From JAJFJD01 sp965228425 (GTDB lineage Bacteria > Pseudomonadota > Alphaproteobacteria > UBA8366): 64,000 bases of DNA. Shown here piece after piece: positions 14,905-25,200 of this stretch (position 1 is the first letter of the stretch; each line of letters starts with the position of its first letter). The position numbers were made by a program, and so were the translations under genes. The stretch lies in assembly GCA_965228425.1 (NCBI GenBank), contig OZ245815.1:806001-870000 (forward strand). Reading direction: 5' to 3'. The notes under the pieces are model-generated. The model searched no databases, had not been told where the DNA came from, and saw nothing but the letters and a program-made list of their open reading frames with translations.

Positions 14905-17094
14905 CTAGCGGGCGGCCGCCGTCGGGGCATTTTTTTGTGCGCCGCCGCCGAACATCACGCCCTGGACGAAAGGACTGTACTCACCTTCGGCAAGCTCACC
15001 CACGGATTCCTCGGCAATCGCCATGCCGACCTCCCAATTGCGCTTCGACTGCGCCGCTTCGACGGCTAGCGCGCGGGCCCGCATGATCGTGTTGCGCCGA
15101 TCCAGCAGTTTGCTTGCCGCGTTGTCGATTTGGCGCTCGACCGCTTCCCGGCTGCTTTGCAACGCCTCCCGAAGCGCTCGGGTTTCGCGAGCCGCCGCTT
15201 GCCGTAGCGTCATTTTCCCCTCGTTTGCGGCGCCCAGTTCGGCGGCGGCCTTCGCCCGTTCCTGCATACTCATTCGGTCGAGGTTTTCGCCGATTTCGCG
15301 GGCGCGGGCCAGTTTCTCGGCCAGCTCCCGTTGCCCCGGCGCCGCCGCTTCCTGGGCCGCTTTTGCGGATCGCTCGAACGTCTCTTTCGCATGCCGCAGG
15401 CCGCGGGCGGATTGTTCGCCGATTTCCTGGATGGAGTCTTTCGCGGCCTGCATCGCCTCGGTCACCGGCTTCTCCAGAAATTCACCGGCCTTGCCCAAGG
15501 CCTTTCCGGTTGCATGAAACATTCCGTCAAAGGCCATGTTGACCGCCGCGTCCTGCAGGCCGGCCCCGATCGGGCCGGCGACCGGCCCGGAGAACATGGC
15601 TTGATTTCCGGCCGCGTCTTTTTTGTCCTTGTCCCTAGCGTAGCCATCGACGATCGCGCGGGACGCCGCCTCCTGGGACGTCCCCTTCACGAAAACGGCG
15701 CCGGCGGCCGCCAGCGGTCCCCAAGTGACCCCGATATAGACCTCGCCACCGAAGGCAACGACCTCGGTCGCGACGCCCGCCGGTTTGTTGAGCCACCAGG
15801 ACGTATTGTAGTCGCTTTGGCTTTCCGCCAGGTCGCGCGCCATGCGGTCCTTGAGTTCATCCAACGTGGCGGCGTCACCGTCGATCACGAATACATCCAC
15901 CGGTTTGCCGTCGGGGCCGGGGATCGTCCTGTGTACGACACCGGTTGGCGGAGGCCCCGGCGGCAATTCGGTAATCGTCGGCAAGCTCTCGGGAGCCGCC
16001 GACGGATCGGGATTGGGGGTCGTGCTCGATTCTGCCGAGCCGGGCGCGCTCGTCACGGGGGGAGTGAGCGCCGCCGCGTCGACGGGTTGCCCGGAATCGG
16101 TATCGGTGGTCGGTGGGGTCGCACCCGCCGACTCCGTTCCGCCCGGCGCTGTTGGGTCGGTCGGGTCCGTGGTGTCGGATGGCTGACCGGTTTTCGGGTC
16201 GGATGGCGGCGACGGCGCGCTGTTGGGATCGGCCGGTTTGCCGTCCGGGCCAAGTGTCGTGACATCGGTCGTCCCGCCGGGGTCGGTCGGTTGCCCAGTC
16301 GCCGTATCGGATGCGCCTGTCGTGGGTTGTGTCGGACCGGCGGGTTTTCCGTCCGGGCCAAGCGTCGTGACCTCGGTTTTCCCGGCGGAGTTGGTTGGTT
16401 GCCCGGTTTCTGTGCCGGTGGTCCCCGTCGTGTTTCCGGTCGAGGCGTCGGAGTCGGTGGTGGCCGTCTGGTTCTCCGTACTCTCGGGTTTCGCGGCCAT
16501 CTCGCCCGGCGCCGGCGCATCCACGGGCGGCGCGATCGGCGGGCGTGCCGTTTGGGGCATTTGGTCGGGCCAGACCGGGAAAAGCGGTTTCAGTGGTGGC
16601 GGCGGCGGCGGATTGTCGATATCGACGGCCGAGGTCCTTGTCGTTGGTTTTCCCGGCCGGTTGACCGGATCCGCATAGGGCGGGTCGCCGGCAGTCGGCG
16701 GGTTCCGGGCGGCTTCCCGGGCCGCGCGGTTGCGCTCTTCGGCTTCGCGCTGACGACGGATAATCTCGCCAAGCGATTGGATCGTGCCTTGCAGGCTGCC
16801 GGAATTGGAGGTGCCCCCGGTGCTCGGATTCGGCAGGACGCGCGGCGCGGTATTGCCGACCCGTCCGCGCAGCCGGTTTTGGCTACGCGTGCGCTGGTCG
16901 AGGGCCTCGCGCTGACGCACCCGCGCCCGTTCGAGTTCGCGCAACCGCTCGGCCTCGCGGGCCGCGTTATCGCTGTTGTTGGGATGGGGATGATCTTCGG
17001 ACTTGCCGCAGCAGCCGTTTGCCGCAACCTGGAACGTTGGCGCGGCAAGCGCGCCTATCACGAATATGAGACCGATGAGAACCCGTGCCGCCAT
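14905..17094 (-). CDS. Large secreted low-complexity/coiled-coil protein (island)
   Basis: 729 aa, no family recognised. A signal peptide (residues 1-25, ending QVAA) exposes NGCCGKSEDH, with a Cys pair at 28-29. A short charged helix (about 45-75) precedes a Pro/Thr/Gly/Asp-rich segment (about 85-390). In that segment a 36-residue unit containing TTLGPDGKPA is repeated (108-bp spacing in DNA), and PGPDGKPVDVFVIDGD follows. Residues about 420-540 are less polar, with two glycine/alanine-rich hydrophobic stretches (VYIGVTWGPLAAAGAVFV and SGPVAGPIGAGLQDAAVNM). Residues about 545-710 are charged coiled coil. A strong GGGGAGGAAG precedes the ATG. It is divergent from 17369-26302. The overall plan (signal, low complexity, hydrophobic patch, coiled coil) resembles the giant island protein. 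Confidence 0.85.
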   Translation of the reverse strand: MAARVLIGLIFVIGALAAPTFQVAANGCCGKSEDHPHPNNSDNAAREAERLRELERARVRQREALDQRTRSQNRLRGRVGNTAPRVLPNPSTGGTSNSGSLQGTIQSLGEIIRRQREAEERNRAAREAARNPPTAGDPPYADPVNRPGKPTTRTSAVDIDNPPPPPPLKPLFPVWPDQMPQTARPPIAPPVDAPAPGEMAAKPESTENQTATTDSDASTGNTTGTTGTETGQPTNSAGKTEVTTLGPDGKPAGPTQPTTGASDTATGQPTDPGGTTDVTTLGPDGKPADPNSAPSPPSDPKTGQPSDTTDPTDPTAPGGTESAGATPPTTDTDSGQPVDAAALTPPVTSAPGSAESSTTPNPDPSAAPESLPTITELPPGPPPTGVVHRTIPGPDGKPVDVFVIDGDAATLDELKDRMARDLAESQSDYNTSWWLNKPAGVATEVVAFGGEVYIGVTWGPLAAAGAVFVKGTSQEAASRAIVDGYARDKDKKDAAGNQAMFSGPVAGPIGAGLQDAAVNMAFDGMFHATGKALGKAGEFLEKPVTEAMQAAKDSIQEIGEQSARGLRHAKETFERSAKAAQEAAAPGQRELAEKLARAREIGENLDRMSMQERAKAAAELGAANEGKMTLRQAAARETRALREALQSSREAVERQIDNAASKLLDRRNTIMRARALAVEAAQSKRNWEVGMAIAEESVGELAEGEYSPFVQGVMFGGGAQKNAPTAAAR

Positions 17095-17368
17095 CTTCCT
17101 CCCCTGTTATTCGGCATTATTGAAGGCAGTGACGGATCAAGCGTTCATGATGCGGGGCGTGCCGAACGAAGTCAATTAGCCCGGACGGGCATCCGGTCGG
17201 GTTCCAATTTTCAAAAGAGGGATATGGAACTATCTGGATACCGTCGTTGCCTATCCTATGAGGTTGTACGGAAGCGCAACTTTACGGCTTCGGGATTTCC
17301 CCGCAGTATGACCGAAGCGGTGGGATCAAGTTTACTGAATGCTGTTTATGGCGGGCTGGAGGAATTTT

Positions 17369-17944
17369 ATGCCCCGAATTTGGTCTATTGTCGCCGTTTC
17401 AGGTTTGTTTGCCGCCTTCGTATTCGCGGGTCCGGCCGCGGTCCAGGCGATCGATAAGAAAGAAAAATCCAGTTCGGAACGCCGGCATGACCGGGCGCGT
17501 ATCCTCCGCGAGCGGTCGACCGACGCATCGCGCTCGCGAACCGGCTACCCGTCGGTCGATGGACAGATCACGACGACCGATCCCGATACCTACTACGTAC
17601 TCAGCCTTCAGATAGAGCGTTTGGCGGGCATGATTCAAGCGCTGCGGCGCGCGGAAGCGCAACGGAAGTCGGCGCCGGCCGGCTTGGGTGGTCTGCCGCA
17701 CTCGCCGGTCACGGCACCGCTTTTGGACGTCAAGTCAGTCTATGGTCCGGCCGGGCCGACCGAGAAGTCCGTGCGCCTGCTACTGGAGTACCGGCTGATG
17801 ATCGCCGGAAACCCGCGCCTGAAGATCGGCAGAATCGCCGATGACGGTGATGCGATCGCGGCGCAGGTCGTTACGGTGGATGGGTCGATCGTCGAGGAAT
17901 ACCGCGTATTAAAACAAACCGGCGTTTGGCAACCAATCCGGTAA
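17369..17944 (+). CDS. Small predicted secreted protein (island)
   Basis: 191 aa with a signal peptide (MPRIWSIVAVSGLFAAFVFAG, cleavage near VQA). A very basic stretch (about 22-50) is followed by a predicted helix (YYVLSLQIERLAGMIQALRR) and a C-terminal beta-rich part (SVRLLLEYRLMIAGNPRLKIG, EYRVLKQTGVW). No family is recognised. The start ATG at 17369 follows GGAGGAA by six bases. An upstream ATG at 17339 has no such site and would mask the signal peptide. It is the first plus-strand island gene, 64 bp before the CsgG-like gene, so probably co-transcribed with it and possibly an accessory periplasmic factor. Confidence 0.75.
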   Translation: MPRIWSIVAVSGLFAAFVFAGPAAVQAIDKKEKSSSERRHDRARILRERSTDASRSRTGYPSVDGQITTTDPDTYYVLSLQIERLAGMIQALRRAEAQRKSAPAGLGGLPHSPVTAPLLDVKSVYGPAGPTEKSVRLLLEYRLMIAGNPRLKIGRIADDGDAIAAQVVTVDGSIVEEYRVLKQTGVWQPIR

Positions 17945-18008
17945 CGGAATGTTAGCGTGCCGGATGGCATAAAGCGGATACACCGCTGAAAAATGGGGAC
18001 TAGAATCA

Positions 18009-19166
18009 ATGGGAATCCAGGAAACGAACAAGATTCGGCGGGCAATCTGTGTTGTGGCCGCCATAACGGCGGGATCGTTCAGCATCGCTGCCTGCCAAAC
18101 GACCGAGCAAGCAGCGACCGGCGCCTCGACGCAGGCGGCTGCCCAACCCGTTGCCCAAGCGGCGCAACCTGCACAGGCGGCACCGGCCGCGAAACCGGCC
18201 GTGCAGCAAGCATCAGCGGCGGCGTCCGGCGGCGAGAAAGTCACGGCGCCGGGGAACGGTATCCTTACCGGCCCGATTCCAGAAGTTCACGGGCCGAAGC
18301 GCACCGTGGCGGTTGGCAAATTCAGCGCGACGGGTGCTTTCACGTCGAAATACGGAAGCTGGGATATTGGCGGTGGTCTCGCGGCGATGCTCACCTCGGC
18401 CCTCGTCGAGTCGCAGCGCTTCAACGTGGTCGAGCGGGCCCAGGTGCAGCAGATTCTGACCGAACAGCAGCTCAAGGGCAGTGGCGTCGTCAGCAAGACG
18501 ACCGGACCGGACCTCGGCAATCTCACGGGTGTGCAGTATTTCATCTACGGCGCGGTGACCGAATTCGGCGTCGATGATGAGGGTGGCGGATTCGGCGTCG
18601 GTGCGGCCGCGGGCGGCGTTCTGGGTGGGTTGCTCAGCGGCGCCCTCTCGCATGAGTCTGCGTCCGGCAAGATTGCCATGGACGTCCGCGTCGTGGACGC
18701 GACGACGGGCCGTGTCCTGGAGGTGCAACGAGTCGAGGAACCGATTGAGTCGTCCGGAATCGATCTGTCCGTCGGCTATAGCGGGCTGAGCATGGGCGGC
18801 AACAAGTTCTGGAAAACCCCATTGGGTGAAGCCAGTCGCCGCGCGCTGACGCGGGCGGTGCAGAACATCGCGCGTCAGGCCGACGGCAAACCCTGGGCGG
18901 GCCAGGTCGTCGATTATGACGGCGGCGTGCTGTTCATCAACGCAGGTGGACGCAGCGGCATCAAGGCCGGCGATTCCTTCATGGTCGAGCGGATCGTGAA
19001 GAAACTCACCGATCCGGCCACCGGCGAAGTGTTGTCCCTGCGCAAGGCGCCGCTCGGACTTGTGAAGGTCGATACGGTCGAGCCGAAGATTTCGATGGGC
19101 AAATTCACGGCGATCGACGTGAACCCGCCGAAGCGCGGCGACCTCGTCCTAACGGTTAGAAAGTAG
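18009..19166 (+). CDS. CsgG-family outer-membrane lipoprotein
   Basis: 385 aa. Lipobox IAAC with lipidated Cys at 29, followed by an Ala/Gln/Pro-rich linker (30-80). The CsgG/HfaB domain spans about 95-290: RTVAVGKFSATGAF, LAAMLTSALVESQRFNVVER, QYFIYGAVTEFG, a glycine-rich insert where CsgG has pore-forming strands, then KIAMDVRVVDATTGRVL. The C-terminus (about 300-385, VVDYDGGVLFINAGGRSGIKAGD to RGDLVLTVRK) resembles the C-terminal domain of the flagellar protein FlgT. CsgG forms a nonameric outer-membrane export channel for curli. Here no csgA, csgB, csgE or csgF is present, and the next gene 35 bp downstream encodes a giant exported protein that is the obvious candidate cargo. That pairing is inferred from position. 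Confidence 0.88.
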   Translation: MGIQETNKIRRAICVVAAITAGSFSIAACQTTEQAATGASTQAAAQPVAQAAQPAQAAPAAKPAVQQASAAASGGEKVTAPGNGILTGPIPEVHGPKRTVAVGKFSATGAFTSKYGSWDIGGGLAAMLTSALVESQRFNVVERAQVQQILTEQQLKGSGVVSKTTGPDLGNLTGVQYFIYGAVTEFGVDDEGGGFGVGAAAGGVLGGLLSGALSHESASGKIAMDVRVVDATTGRVLEVQRVEEPIESSGIDLSVGYSGLSMGGNKFWKTPLGEASRRALTRAVQNIARQADGKPWAGQVVDYDGGVLFINAGGRSGIKAGDSFMVERIVKKLTDPATGEVLSLRKAPLGLVKVDTVEPKISMGKFTAIDVNPPKRGDLVLTVRK

Positions 19167-19201
19167 TGCATCGGTAATACCCGAGCCGAAGGGGCATCGC
19201 G

Positions 19202-22200
19202 ATGCATGCATTCTGGACCGCCATGGGTGACCGGCTCCGGTCGATCGGAGCCATTCGCCTATCCTTATTGCTTGCGTTGTTTTGCTCGTTCGGTGCGGCA
19301 TCTCCCGCCTCCGCTGGAATGGTGGAGGTAGAGCCGCACGTCTTCTGTTCCCTCGACAAGAACGGCGCCCGGACCTTTTGCGTCAATCTGACGCCGCCCC
19401 CGGTGCGGACCATGGGCGAAACTTACGATGAACAGCCGACGGAAACGCTTCCGTCGGCGAGCGCCCCCGCCGTAAGTACACCGGCGCCGTCCGCTGCGCC
19501 GGCGCCGTCTCCCAAGGTAGAAACGAAGAAGGAAGAAGTGCCGTCCGCGCCCGCCGCGGCGTCGGCTCCTGCCGCGGCCTCCGCCCCTGCGGCGGCGAGC
19601 AGCAGTTCTTCCGCGACCGAACAGAGCTACCCTGGCACGGCCGACAGCAAATACGACGACGCGAAGAAGAAGGCGGAACGGGAAGCCCATCAGCGTCTGC
19701 TGCATCAAAAGAGCAAGGAAGCGTTGGATCATTCCCGCCATCGGCTGCGCAGCCGCGGCGGATACGGCGACGTCGAACCAATCACGGGCGAGAGCACGGA
19801 TCAAGGCACGACGTCGAGCGGGCCGGACTACAACGCGATCGGCAGTACGGGCGCGGCGGTCGGCGCCCTGATCAAGAAACAGGAAGGCGGCCTGGCCCCG
19901 CCGCAGGACGGCCCCGTCTGCGTCGCCGGCGATATCGCCGCCGAACTTCAGGGGGAGCTCGACAAGGAACGCGAGGAGATCGACAAGAAGCTTAAGGAGA
20001 TCGAGGACGAGCTCCGCAAGCGGCGCGCCGAGGCAGAGAAGGAGAAGAAGAAGCTCGAGAAGGACAAGGAACTCGACAAGAAGATCAAGGGCCGCAAGCA
20101 GGCGAAGAAAGAGCGCAAGGATCTCAACGACAAGCGCGACAAGCTGAACAAGAAGCGCGACAAGCTGGTCGAGGAAAACGACAAGCTGGAAGCGGACAAG
20201 GAAGGCATCGATAAGGAACGCAAGGACCTTAACAAGAAGATGCAGAAAGCCCGGAAGGGTGATCCGAACTGCCGTGGCGCCGCTTGCCGCAAACTCCGGG
20301 GCCAGTTGGAAGACAACAGCCGACGCCGTGTCGAGAACATCAAGAACACGGGTAAGTTCCAACAGAAGTGGGAACGCCATCGGCGCGAGCAGCGCAATCT
20401 AGCCCGCGAACAAGCGAAATTCGAAGCCAAGCTCGATAAGGGGTTCGGCCAATCCAAGGAACAATGGAAGGCGCGTCAGGCGCGCAAACAGGCCCGTGCC
20501 TACAGCGACCAAATGTGGAAGCTGCGGAATCGAAAGGAATCGCTCGAAAGCAAACGGCGCACCGGCTCGCTGTCCCGGTCCGAAGCCAAGGAATTGAACG
20601 AGGTCACGCGCGAGTACCGCGGCCTTAGCAAGAATTTCGGCGACGCGACGACCGGCAACTCGAAATTCGATGCGCGCGCCCGTGGGTTAGAGGCGAAGTT
20701 GGAGGCGGACGGTACAACTTCCATCGACGACGCGGTGCGGCTGGACGCGGACAAGATCAACGCGGATTACAAGGCTCTCGATGATGCCGTAAAGGGCGTC
20801 GAGCAAGCGCGCGACGACCTTCGCAATCCACAAAACAAGGCGGATCCGAAAAAGGCCCAAAAAGCCATCCGCGACCATGAGAAAGCCCAAAAAGACGTCG
20901 AGCGCTACCGCAAGGAGTATGCCGACGCGCTCAAGAAACAGCCCGTGAAATACCCGCCGGTCGATGAAAGCGATATCAACAAAGCCCGGAAAAAGTATTT
21001 CGATCTAAAGGACAACGGCGGCAGCTATCGCGAAGTTCAGGATGCGTTGAAGGAATACGAGAACCTTCAGCGTGCGGACGAACGGCACTGGCGGGAAGAG
21101 TCCCGCCGACACAAGAACGCCCAGGAAAAAGTGGGCAACAAGCTCGACGAGGCCTACGAACGTGAAGAGCGCTTGCGCCCGCTCGCCAACGCCGGCCAAG
21201 CCCAGAAATTCGTCGATGGCTTTAACCGCGAAGTGCGCGACATCACGGGTAAGGACGGCAAGATCGATGTGGCCAAGGTCGACGCTAAGGCCCGTCAAGT
21301 CGATCGAAATCTTGCCGGCGTCGCCGGTGCGAACGCGGAAATCGCCCAGCTCAACGGTGTCCGCAAGAATCTAGCGCCCGGCAAGAATGGCGCCCCTTCC
21401 GCGGCCGAACGCATGGGGCTTGGCAAGGATGCCGTTAAGGGCCGGCTCACCGCCGTGGACAAGAAGCTCGCCAGCGCCCGCAGGCTGCGTGACAAATACG
21501 CCAAGGGATTGAGCGCGGCCGGCCTCAAGAACAAGGTAAACCCGAGCGGTCAATGCGTCGTCGAATCGGCAACGACCAAATTTGCCTGGGCTTATGTGAA
21601 GGGCTCCAGGGCGGCCGCCAACCGGCAAAAGCAGACGGCTTCTTCGCCCAAGGTAGCCTCGGCGAAGGGCGGCACCGCATCGCCTGCCGCGGGACAGATC
21701 GCAAAGAATGCCAGCCAGGCACAGACGGCCAAACAAGCGCAGCAGGCGCGTCAGGCCCAACAATACAAGGCGCCGGGGTGTTCGGCGGGCGGTGCACCGC
21801 AGACGACCTGCACGGCCTCGCGCACGGGATCGAAACTGGCGCGGCTCGACAAGATGTTTCATGGCGCGCCGAAGAAGAAACCGAACGCTCAACTCGCCAG
21901 TGCTCCGGCGGGCTACAAAGCGGTCCCGAGCGCTCTGATCGCCGGTGGCATAATCGGCGGGGCTGCGGCAGGTGTGCTGAGTAATGCACAATTGCAGGAG
22001 AAGATCGGCGATCTACAGGCCGATTCCGAAAAGATCCGCCAGAACGCGAGCCAGGCCGCGTCGGATAAATGGAAGGCGGAGGCGGCTGCCAAGAAGGCCC
22101 GCGAGGAAGCGATGACGGCGCGGGAGCGCGCTTACGAGGTGCGCAACCGGGCGACCCAAGTCGCGGACCACAACAAGGACCTGTCGTTGGGCTACGACGG

Positions 22201-25200
22201 CCTTGCAAACTCGGCGGAAGAACGCGCGAAAGCTCTAAGGGCAAAGGCGAAGGCCGAGCGCGATGCGGCGGCACGGAACCGGTCGGCGGCTGCGCTGTAC
22301 GAACGGAAGGCCGAAGAATCCAAGGACGACAAGAAGCTTGCCGCGGATGCCCGGCAGGCGGCGGCAAACAATATCGAGGATGCGCAGGAACGCGAGAAAC
22401 GCGCCGCAGCGCTTGAGGCCGAAGCGAAAACCGAAGAGGCCCGAGCATCGGAACGCCGGGCCAAGCAAACGGCGCTCGCCGATGAGGCAAAGGAATTTGA
22501 CGCGCGCGCCACCGCCGCAGAAGAAAAGGCCGCGCAGCTAGAGGCGGTTGCCGACCGACGGCGTACCGCGGCGCAACAGGCGGCGAGCAACGTCCGGCAG
22601 CTTAACGCAGACTTCAAGGCATCCGAGAAAAAGCTCGAGACCGCCCAGGCCCAGAGTCTCACCCGGATTCTGGAGAAACCGCCAGGAGAGGATTTCTACA
22701 GCAAACTACCCTCGAACAAGCGGCTTGAATGGCTCCGCCGCAACGTTGCCGGCTGGGACCGGCTGACGATCGAGCAAAAGACCCGAATCATCCAAACCAT
22801 CGAATATGCCGAGGCGCGGCAAGCCGCCGTGAACCGCGGCAAGGAACTGGACGAATTCGCCAAGTCCCGCAACATCACGCCCGAGACACTGACCGCGCGG
22901 GCGGAAGCGATCAAGAAGCTCAAGAAAGAGCTTAAGGAACTCAAGGACGGCAAATTCCATACGAACGATGAAGTAAATCGTATGGGAAACCTGGAAGCGA
23001 AGATCAAGACCGAGACGCTGCGCCTCAACTCCGACATCAAGGAGTTCATGCGTCTGCGCGAACGGGTCATGCAAGCCGGGTTGGAGGCGCAGCGGCGGCT
23101 TTGGGCCGCAGACCCGGATTCGCGACGCCAGGCCGTGACCGAACGGGTCGGGCTGTTCGCCGGCGCACTTGGACATTTACGCCTGGGCCGGGAGGCCGCC
23201 GCCGCCCGCGAGAAGGCCTTTGCCAAACGAAAAGGCGTTTTGGAACGGAAGCGCGACGCGGCCAAGAAAGCGGGACTGACGGACGAAGTCGAGCGGATGA
23301 ACCGCCAGCTCGAGCGCCTCGAAGCGGCGCGAAAGGAATGGGCGAAGCTTGACGCGCGTAATATCGAGACACTCCAGCGGGTCGTCGAGAACATCCGGTG
23401 GGACATCGCGAGCCAGGCGATTTCCGACAAACTGTTCGAGATCAGCGACGAAGAACGACTGCAGAAACAGGCGCAGGCCTTCCTTGACCAGGACGATAAA
23501 ATCGATGCCGCGTCAAAACGTCAGAACGACACGATCCGCACGGCGGTCAGCCGCATCGACCTGAAAGATCCGAAGTTCAGCGCGTCGAAAGCGGTACTGG
23601 ATTACTTCGACAGCAAGACCACCGAATGGGCCATCAACATCGGCGGCACCTATGGCCTGATCAAGGGCGGGGTTAAAGGTCTCGTCGGCCTCGTAAAATT
23701 GTTCATCTGGGAGCCAATCGATTACTTCGGTGAAAAATTTGAGGCCTCACTGCAGCGGAACCTTGGCTTCCGGCCGAATTTGTTCGGCACCGACAACCAG
23801 GAATTTCTGGAAGCGTTTGAAAAAGATCCCGGCAAGATGGCGAAGGCGATGTTCTTCGGCCTTGGCAAGCAGATTTACGATTTCACGCAGAATGTAAAAG
23901 GCCTTGGCCAGGCGGTCACCGAGCGCGATGCCGGCAATGCATTGCAGAAATCTGCATCGTCGGCGGAATTCATCGGCGAATTCTTCCTCGACCCGACAAT
24001 TCTGCTCGGTGGCATCGGTAAGGTGGTTACCGCGCTGCGGGCCGGCGGTAAGGTCGCCGCGGGGCTGAAGGCTGCGGACAAGGTGCTGGGGAATGTCCCG
24101 TCCGGCAAGGTGATCGATGACATCGCCAATGCCGGAAAGGGTATCGATGCGCCGCCGCCGCTACCGGCCAACCTTCGCAACTCGAAGCTGCCGGATGCGG
24201 GCAACCTGCCCAAGGGACCGAAGGCCGCGCCGGGCAAGAAACCGGACCTCGCCGCCGCGCCGAACAACCCAAACCCAGGCACGCGGGCGCCGCGCGGCCC
24301 CGCCCGCCAAAATCCCCCGGCACAGCCTGCCCGCGGCCCGCCGGTCGGCGGCAAATGCGGCGTGCAACGCCAACTGTTCCTGGAGAATTGTGGCTTGGTC
24401 GCCGCCGAGGCGGTGTTGAAGGATCTCGGCATCGTTATTTCCGAACGCGTGCAAAGCTTCCTGTGGCACTTCGCTCATAGCAAGGGATTGCTGGCCAAGG
24501 GCAAGGGCATGACCGTGCTCGAATTGGCGGAGTATTTGCGCCTTACCGGTATCGCTCCCCGCCGCATGGCGGTCGGATTCCACAGCCTTGAAGATATGGG
24601 GCGCGCATTGGCGAAGGGCCGGGAAGTCCTGGTCAACATCCAGAACGGTGCTGGTGGATATCACTGGGTGCGGCTGGAGAAAATCGGCAAGGACGCCAAG
24701 GGCAATTGGTGGATCTCGTTCGGTGAGGGCGGACTGCCGAAGGGCCTGTCGAACCGGATACCGTGGAAGGAATTCGACCGCATCACCCGGCACTATCCGG
24801 GCAGTCCCGGCAATGGGCACAGGTTGCGGTCGCTCATGATCGACACGCCGGCGATGACCGCGGCCGAAAAACTCGCCGCGAGGGTTTTGGCCGCGGACAA
24901 CCTTCGCCAGGGCAAGAACGCCGTGCAACCGGTGCGGAACAATCCAGTGCAACAAGCACCGTTGCCGAAGAATCCGGCCGGCCGGCCTCCGGGGGCGCCG
25001 CAGCCGCTGCCCGACATTTCGTCCGCACCGGGCAATTTCGGTCCACCGCGCAAATCGCCGCAGCCGAAGATCGAATATCCGCCGGCCGGGCCGCTGAAGA
25101 ACAAGCCGACGATCGAGTTTCCGAAAGCGGCGAAGAAACCACGCCCTGTCATCGAACAGCCGAAAGGCCCGGCGCCGGCCGCGGCAGGCAATACGCCCGG

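Noticed and set aside
15331..17457. 708-codon plus-strand frame in the island
   Set aside because: Antisense to the 729-aa secreted protein, very Arg/Gly-rich, no ribosome binding site and no recognisable domain. The minus-strand gene has a signal peptide and a strong binding site.
18009..19166. Interpretation as a curli operon
   Set aside because: Only a CsgG homologue is present; no CsgA/B repeat subunits, CsgE or CsgF were seen nearby.
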